From positions 4,216,001 to 4,280,000 of the forward strand of contig NZ_CP021108.1 in NCBI RefSeq assembly GCF_002119685.1: a DNA stretch of 64,000 bases, read 5' to 3'. Position 1 is the first letter of the stretch, and each line of letters starts with the position of its first letter. The DNA comes from Bordetella genomosp. 8. GTDB lineage: Bacteria > Pseudomonadota > Gammaproteobacteria > Burkholderiales > Burkholderiaceae_B. Of this stretch, positions 59,570 to 64,000 are shown one piece after another. Made by a program: the position numbers and the translations under genes. The notes under the pieces are model-generated. The model saw nothing but the letters and a program-made list of their open reading frames with translations. It was not told the DNA's origin and searched no databases.

Positions 59570-61533
59570 TCGTCGGTACCGCCGGCCATATCGACCATGG
59601 CAAGACCACGCTGGTGCGCGCACTGACGGGCGTGGACACCCATCGCCTGAAGGAAGAAAAGGCACGCGGCATATCCATCGAACTCGGCTATGCCTACACG
59701 CCGCTGCCCGACGGCGACGTGCTGGGCTATATCGACGTTCCCGGCCATGAGAAGCTGGTGCACACCATGGCGGCGGGCGCGGGTGGCATCGACTTCGGAC
59801 TGCTGGTCATCGCCGCCGACGACGGCATCATGCCGCAGACGCGCGAACACCTGGCCATCCTGCAATTGCTGGGCGTCTCGCGGGGCGCGATCGCCATCAC
59901 CAAGGTGGACCGGGTGGCCGCCGACCGCCTCGACACGGTACGGCAGGAGGTGCTGGGCCTGGTTGCCGGAACGTTCCTGGGAGAGGCCCGCGTGTTCATG
60001 GTCAACGCCAGCAGCCCCGCGGACCTGGGCACGCGCGCATTGCGCGCGCATATCGAGCAGGCCGCGGCAGCCCTGCCCGCGCGGCGGGCGAGCGGCCTGT
60101 TCCGCCTGGCGGTGGACCGGGTCTTCACCCTGTCCGGCCAGGGGACGGTCGTGACCGGCACCGTGCATTCGGGGCGCGTACAGCTTAATTCCGATGACGG
60201 TGCCACGCTGGTGTTGATGCCGGCGGGCACGCCCGTGCGGATACGCAGCATACACGCGCAGAACCGGCCGAGCCCCAGCGGACAGGCGGGCCAACGCTGC
60301 GCGCTGAATCTGGCGGGCATCGACAAATCCGCCATCGCGCGCGGCGACTGGATTGCCGATGCCCGGTGTTTCGTGCCCTCGCGGCACGTCGACGTCGAGC
60401 TGCATATGCTCGCATCCGCCGACACCGCCGCGACGACGTGGCTGCCCGTGCATGTCCATCTGGGCGCGGCGCACCATATGGCGCACATCGTGCCCCTGTC
60501 GGCCGACAGCGTCGCGCCGGGGGCCGTGGCGCGCGCCCAGCTGGTATTCGACCACCCGGTGTGCGCGATGCCCGGCGATCGCTATATCGTCCGCAATGCG
60601 CAGGCCACCCAGACCCTGGGCGGCGGACGCGTGCTCGATCCCGATGCGCCCGACCGCCGGCGCCGCACGCCTGGGCGCATGGCCTGGCTGGACGCCGTGG
60701 CCGCCATGCTGGACGGCGGCGGCGTGCATGCCTTGTTGACGCAGGCGTCGGTCGGCATGGACGACCGCCAGCTGACGCGGCTGACCGGTCGCCCGGCGGA
60801 GGATACGTCCATCCCGGAAGATGCCTTGTGGGTCGCGGCGAATTCGACCCACGGCGCGCGCACGCTGATCCTGCGCGCGCATTGGGATGCGCTGCGCGCG
60901 GCGGTGCGGACAGCGTTGGAAAGATTGCACGCGGACACGCCGGACGAGCCGGGCGCTGACGCGGGCCGGCTGCGGCGCATCGCCCTGCCCGCCTTGCCGG
61001 AGGCGCCCTGGCAGGCCTTGATCGCCGACCTGCTGCAGGACGGCACGATCGTCCGCAACGGACCATGGCTGCATCTTCCCGGCCATGCCGTCCAGTTCGA
61101 CGACGATGAGACCCGGCTCGCGCAAGCGCTGCTGCCCTTGCTGCACGCGGGCGCCTATGACCCGCCGTGGGTGCGCGACCTGGCTCGCATGCGCAACGAA
61201 GCGGAAGACCGCGTGCGCAAGGTGCTGCGCAAGCTCCTGCGGCGCGGCGACGTGGCGCAGGTCGTACCGGATCTGTTCTATCACCGCGAAAAGATCCAGG
61301 AGCTGGCCGAGCTGTTCGCGCGACTGGCGCGGGACGGCACGCAGGGCGCGCCCATGGGCATCAACGCCGCGTGTTTTCGCGACGCGACCGGTCTCGGGCG
61401 CAAGCGCGCCATACAGATACTGGAATATTTCGATCGCGTCGGCTACACCCGCCGCCTGCGCGATCTGCATATGCTGCGCACCGACGGCGGTGCGACCGGT
61501 TTCGATCGCCCCGCCGCATCTCGTACAATCTAG
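59566..61533 (+). CDS. selB: Selenocysteine-specific elongation factor
   Basis: A 655-residue GTPase that brings Sec-tRNA-Sec to the ribosome at UGA codons with a SECIS. The N-terminal G-domain shows [20 protein letters not shown] (P-loop), [20 protein letters not shown] (DxPGH) and [13 protein letters not shown] (TKVD). EF-Tu-like domains follow, then C-terminal winged-helix repeats that bind the SECIS ([40 protein letters not shown]). It starts at ATG 59566, overlapping selA. Its stop is 7 nt before selC. Confidence 0.95.
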   Translation: MIVGTAGHIDHGKTTLVRALTGVDTHRLKEEKARGISIELGYAYTPLPDGDVLGYIDVPGHEKLVHTMAAGAGGIDFGLLVIAADDGIMPQTREHLAILQLLGVSRGAIAITKVDRVAADRLDTVRQEVLGLVAGTFLGEARVFMVNASSPADLGTRALRAHIEQAAAALPARRASGLFRLAVDRVFTLSGQGTVVTGTVHSGRVQLNSDDGATLVLMPAGTPVRIRSIHAQNRPSPSGQAGQRCALNLAGIDKSAIARGDWIADARCFVPSRHVDVELHMLASADTAATTWLPVHVHLGAAHHMAHIVPLSADSVAPGAVARAQLVFDHPVCAMPGDRYIVRNAQATQTLGGGRVLDPDAPDRRRRTPGRMAWLDAVAAMLDGGGVHALLTQASVGMDDRQLTRLTGRPAEDTSIPEDALWVAANSTHGARTLILRAHWDALRAAVRTALERLHADTPDEPGADAGRLRRIALPALPEAPWQALIADLLQDGTIVRNGPWLHLPGHAVQFDDDETRLAQALLPLLHAGAYDPPWVRDLARMRNEAEDRVRKVLRKLLRRGDVAQVVPDLFYHREKIQELAELFARLARDGTQGAPMGINAACFRDATGLGRKRAIQILEYFDRVGYTRRLRDLHMLRTDGGATGFDRPAASRTI

Positions 61534-61540
61534 CGCTTCC

Positions 61541-61635
61541 GGAAGGCATCCGTACCCGGTGGTGCGGCCGGGCTTCAAACCCGGTTGGGGACGTCAGACG
61601 TTCCCACGTAGGTTCGACTCCTGCTGCCTTCCGCC
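61541..61635 (+). tRNA. selC: tRNA-Sec (anticodon UCA)
   Basis: The gene begins GGAAGGCATCCGTACCCGGT and ends TGCCTTCCGCC, with an 8-bp acceptor stem GGAAGGCA/TGCCTTCC, as expected for tRNA-Sec. The anticodon loop is GCTTCAAAC (TCA anticodon), the variable arm is long (GGGGACGTCAGACGTTCCC) and the T-arm GGTTCGACTCC is standard. The terminal bases are GCCC rather than GCCA, so the CCA end would be completed enzymatically. It follows selB by 7 nt and is probably on the same transcript. Confidence 0.93.
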
Positions 61636-61669
61636 CTCCACTGCCCGGTTCCACCCGGCGGCGGACCAA

Positions 61670-61695
61670 AAAAAGGCAGCCGCGGCTGCCTTTTT
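61670..61695. terminator. Bidirectional terminator after selC
   Basis: AAAAAGGCAGCC-GC-GGCTGCCTTTTT forms a strong hairpin with A and T tracts on both sides. It ends the selenium genes on the plus strand and faces the amidohydrolase operon on the minus strand. Confidence 0.9.
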
Positions 61696-61715
61696 CCATG
61701 ACGCATGTTCAGGGC

Positions 61716-62612
61716 TCAGGCCTGGCCGAACCCATACAGGCGCGCCGGATTGTCCACCAGCACGCGCGTGCGCGTGGCTTCATCCGGCATCCAATCCCCC
61801 AGCAGGTTCAGCAGGATGCCGTCGTCGGGCACATGGGCCGGCTCGTAGTAGTTGATGTGCGGCCAGTCGGTGCCCCAGACCACGCGTTCGCTGTTGGCCT
61901 TCAGCAAGGAGGTCGCGAACGGCGCGATGTCGGGGAATGGCGAACCCACCGCGGTATTGCGGTCGGCGCCCGATATCTTCGTCCACGCCTTGCCTTCGGC
62001 GAGCAGCTTGCAAAGGAACTGGAAACCCGGGTCATCGACGCTGCGTGCCGCATTCATGCGACCCTGGTGGTCGACGACCAGATCCACCCCGGACGCCAGC
62101 AAGGTCGGCGCCATTTCCGGCAGGTCCGGCGCATGTATCCAGATCTGCGCGTGCATGCCGCGCGCCTTCAGGCGCGGCGCCAGCGCGGTGAAGTCGTCGA
62201 TGCCGACGCCGTTGCGGTACACCGCCTTGCCATCGCGCTTGAACAGGTTGAAGCGCGCGCCGCGCACGCCCTGCTGCGCCAACGCATCCAGATCCTTTTC
62301 CGGGATGTCGCCACGCAGCACGCCCACCGCGCGCAGGCGGTCGGGATACTCGCTCAATGCCTGCAGCACGTTGCGGTTGTCGTCGCCCTGGGCGCTGGCC
62401 GTCACCAGCACGCCGCGGGTCAGGCCCAGCCGATCGAGATGGGCAATGAAGCGCTCGGCGGCGTTTTCCGGCGGCGTGTAGCTGCGGTCGTCGCTGAGCG
62501 GGAACGTCGAGTAGGGGCCGAAGACATGCGCATGCGAATCGCAGGCGCCCGCCGGCACCTTGAAGCGCACCGGCTCGAACTCGGGATGAGGTGGCAAACA
62601 GGGCTTGGTCAT
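61716..62612 (-). CDS. Amidohydrolase-family protein, LigI/2-pyrone-4,6-dicarboxylate lactonase-like
   Basis: A 298-residue TIM-barrel hydrolase of the metal-dependent amidohydrolase superfamily. The family opening is GACDSHAHVFGPYSTFPLSD with the HxH pair; the C-terminal Asp is in RVVWGTDWPHINYYE. The general layout (GVLRGDIPEKDLDALAQQGV, RGARFNLFKRDG) is that of the LigI-like lactonases, which open 2-pyrone-4,6-dicarboxylate and related lactones in aromatic degradation. It follows a Bug receptor 13 bp away and a class II aldolase, so it is probably catabolic. The actual substrate is not known. Confidence 0.88.
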   Translation of the reverse strand: MTKPCLPPHPEFEPVRFKVPAGACDSHAHVFGPYSTFPLSDDRSYTPPENAAERFIAHLDRLGLTRGVLVTASAQGDDNRNVLQALSEYPDRLRAVGVLRGDIPEKDLDALAQQGVRGARFNLFKRDGKAVYRNGVGIDDFTALAPRLKARGMHAQIWIHAPDLPEMAPTLLASGVDLVVDHQGRMNAARSVDDPGFQFLCKLLAEGKAWTKISGADRNTAVGSPFPDIAPFATSLLKANSERVVWGTDWPHINYYEPAHVPDDGILLNLLGDWMPDEATRTRVLVDNPARLYGFGQA

Positions 62613-62625
62613 GGCCGTTCCTCCA

Positions 62626-63624
62626 TCAACGCGCGTTCTCGGGCTTCAACACGCCCGAAGTCAGCAGCGGCTGCAGCTTGGCTTCTTCCTTGGCGAAGAT
62701 CTGCGCCGACTGATCGATGGTGGACGGCACCACTTCCGAGCCGATGTTGGCCAATTGCTTCTGCACTTCCGGATCGGCGACGGCCTTGGCCAGCGCGTCG
62801 TTCAGTACCTGGCGGACTTCCTTGGGCGTGCCCTTGGGCGTCATCAAGGCCGAATAGGTCACCATCTCGAAATCCGGCTTGCCCAGCTCGGCCACGGTCG
62901 GCACGTTCGGCAGCGAAGGCACCCGCTTGGCCGAGGTCACGGCCAGGGCGGTCAGCGAGCCGTTCTGGATCTGCGGCTGCGAACTGGTCAGCTGATCCAC
63001 CATGCCATCGACCTGGTTGCCCAGCATGTCAGCCAGCGCGGGCGCCGAGCCCTTGTAGGGGATGGGATTGATCCTGATGCCGAAGTCCTGCTCCAGCAGC
63101 AGTTCGGCGATGTGGTTCGTCGTACCCGTACCCGAATGCGCGATCGCAAGCTCGTTCGGATGCGCCTTCGCGAACTCGACGAAACCCTTGAAGTCCTTGA
63201 TGCCGTGCTTGTTCTTGGCATTCACTTCCAGCACCGAGGGCACCACCGCCAGCATGCCGACCGGATCGAAATCGCCGAGCTTGACCTTGGTGCCCGGCAC
63301 CAGCGTCGGGTTGACGACCAGCGGCACGATGGTGGTGGACAGCACCGTATAGCCGTCCGGCGCGGAGCGGGCGACGTTGCCCGCGCCTATGGAGCCGCCG
63401 GCCCCACCCAGGTTCTCGACCACGATCGATTGCTTGAGGTGGCGCGCCATGGCCGTGGTGATGGCCCGCGTGGTGATGTCCAGATTGCCGCCGGGCGGAT
63501 AGGGAACGATCAGGCGTATCGGCTTGTCGGGATAGCCCTCGGCCGCGGCCAGCCCCGCATGCGCGCCCAGGCTCAGGGCGACAACCATCCCCAGCGCTTT
63601 CACAGCGCCTTTGAACTGCTTCAT
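62626..63624 (-). CDS. Bug-type tripartite tricarboxylate transporter substrate-binding protein
   Basis: A 332-residue periplasmic solute-binding protein of the TctC/Bug family that is greatly expanded in Bordetella and its relatives. Start ATG 63624 gives the signal peptide MKQFKGAVKALGMVVALSLG with cleavage after GLAAA. Bug signatures follow: YPDKPIRLIVPYPPGGNLDI near residue 35 and ENLGGAGGSIGAGNVARSAP near 75, then PYKGSAPALADMLGNQVDGM. It binds small carboxylates; the partners are not in the window. It lies 13 bp before the amidohydrolase gene and 30 bp after the aldolase. Confidence 0.94.
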   Translation of the reverse strand: MKQFKGAVKALGMVVALSLGAHAGLAAAEGYPDKPIRLIVPYPPGGNLDITTRAITTAMARHLKQSIVVENLGGAGGSIGAGNVARSAPDGYTVLSTTIVPLVVNPTLVPGTKVKLGDFDPVGMLAVVPSVLEVNAKNKHGIKDFKGFVEFAKAHPNELAIAHSGTGTTNHIAELLLEQDFGIRINPIPYKGSAPALADMLGNQVDGMVDQLTSSQPQIQNGSLTALAVTSAKRVPSLPNVPTVAELGKPDFEMVTYSALMTPKGTPKEVRQVLNDALAKAVADPEVQKQLANIGSEVVPSTIDQSAQIFAKEEAKLQPLLTSGVLKPENAR

Positions 63625-63653
63625 TGAGGTCTCCGAACTACTTGCTTGAAAAT

Positions 63654-64000
63654 TTATGTGCGGTACGAAGGATCCAGGCGGTCCGCCAGGCGCAGCAGCG
63701 CGGGCCATTCCATCTGGCCATAGGGACGCCGCGTACCCGGCTGGTACTGGTTCCAGGTGGCCTGGATCACTTCCTTGGATACCGGGTTCAGCGGTGCGTT
63801 GCAGGCCATGGCGGCCAGTTGCGCACGGCAGGACACTTCCAGGCGATGCATCCAGTTGAAGGCTTCGCCTATGCTGCGGCCGACCGTCAGCAGGCCGTGG
63901 TTGCGCAGGATCAGGGCTTCGTTCTGGCCCAGGTCGCGACACAGCGATTCCTGCTCGCTCAGGTCCAGCACCACGCCTTCGTAGTCGTGATAACCGATCT
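63654..64000 (-). CDS. Class II aldolase/adducin-family protein, N-terminus beyond the window
   Basis: The C-terminal 115 residues are present; the frame continues to the right edge. It includes IGYHDYEGVVLDLSEQ and NEALILRNHGLLTVGRSIGE, with the metal-binding His and the adducin-like hairpin of class II aldolases. It is probably the first gene of the operon with the Bug receptor and amidohydrolase, where a class II aldolase could act on a hydroxy acid in an aromatic or sugar-acid pathway. The N-terminal half and the start are not visible. Confidence 0.9.
   Translation of the reverse strand, partial: IGYHDYEGVVLDLSEQESLCRDLGQNEALILRNHGLLTVGRSIGEAFNWMHRLEVSCRAQLAAMACNAPLNPVSKEVIQATWNQYQPGTRRPYGQMEWPALLRLADRLDPSYRT

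Overview
The window reads as a chromosomal segment of a high-GC betaproteobacterium, most probably Bordetella or a close Alcaligenaceae relative. The basis is gene content and order: odhA-odhB-lpdA, an sdhCDAB-sdhE-gltA operon with a GntR-family gene beside it and mdh beyond, Bug-type tripartite receptors, and a 16S-Ile-Ala-23S-5S rRNA operon of betaproteobacterial type. No plasmid, prophage, insertion sequence or CRISPR array was seen.

Layout. Bases 1-3636 hold, on the minus strand, the broken-off end of a large unrecognised protein, trpS with a C-terminal extension, and zapE. Bases 3655-25111 are a central-carbon block: odhA-odhB-lpdA (minus), the malic enzyme maeB (plus), a DUF2214 membrane protein, a possible pentapeptide-repeat protein, the sdhC-sdhD-sdhA-sdhB-sdhE-gltA operon (minus), a GntR/UTRA regulator, two small secreted cysteine-containing proteins, mdh, prpC and prpD. 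Bases 25114-30966 are accessory metabolism: a small membrane protein, two glutathione S-transferases, a LysR regulator divergent from a DHA2-type exporter, a methyltransferase and a YchJ-family protein. Bases 31040-36762 are one complete rRNA operon on the minus strand with its promoter. Bases 37100-45975 hold a carboxymuconolactone-decarboxylase-like protein, a small protein, a LysR gene, a third GST, an HdeD-like membrane protein, a large MscS-type channel, a papain-like (YiiX-type) hydrolase, a transglycosylase-like lipoprotein and a zinc-independent MDR oxidoreductase. Bases 46093-52224 hold acnB, a TonB-dependent receptor behind a Fur-like box, and a LysR gene. Bases 52264-61695 are a self-contained selenium/formate island: formate dehydrogenase fdoGHI with an in-frame UGA selenocysteine codon, fdhE, selA, selB and the selenocysteine tRNA gene selC. 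The right end holds a catabolic operon of amidohydrolase, Bug receptor and class II aldolase.

How the genes work together. The window encodes citrate synthase, aconitase B, 2-oxoglutarate dehydrogenase, succinate dehydrogenase, malate dehydrogenase and malic enzyme, so much of the TCA cycle lies within 45 kb. A 12-bp palindrome, TCTTATATAAGA or a one-mismatch version, sits just upstream of plausible sigma-70 promoters of the GntR gene, mdh and acnB, which suggests a local GntR-controlled TCA regulon. In the formate island, SelA, SelB and tRNA-Sec supply what is needed to decode the UGA of fdoG (only SelD is not seen), and FdhE matures the enzyme.
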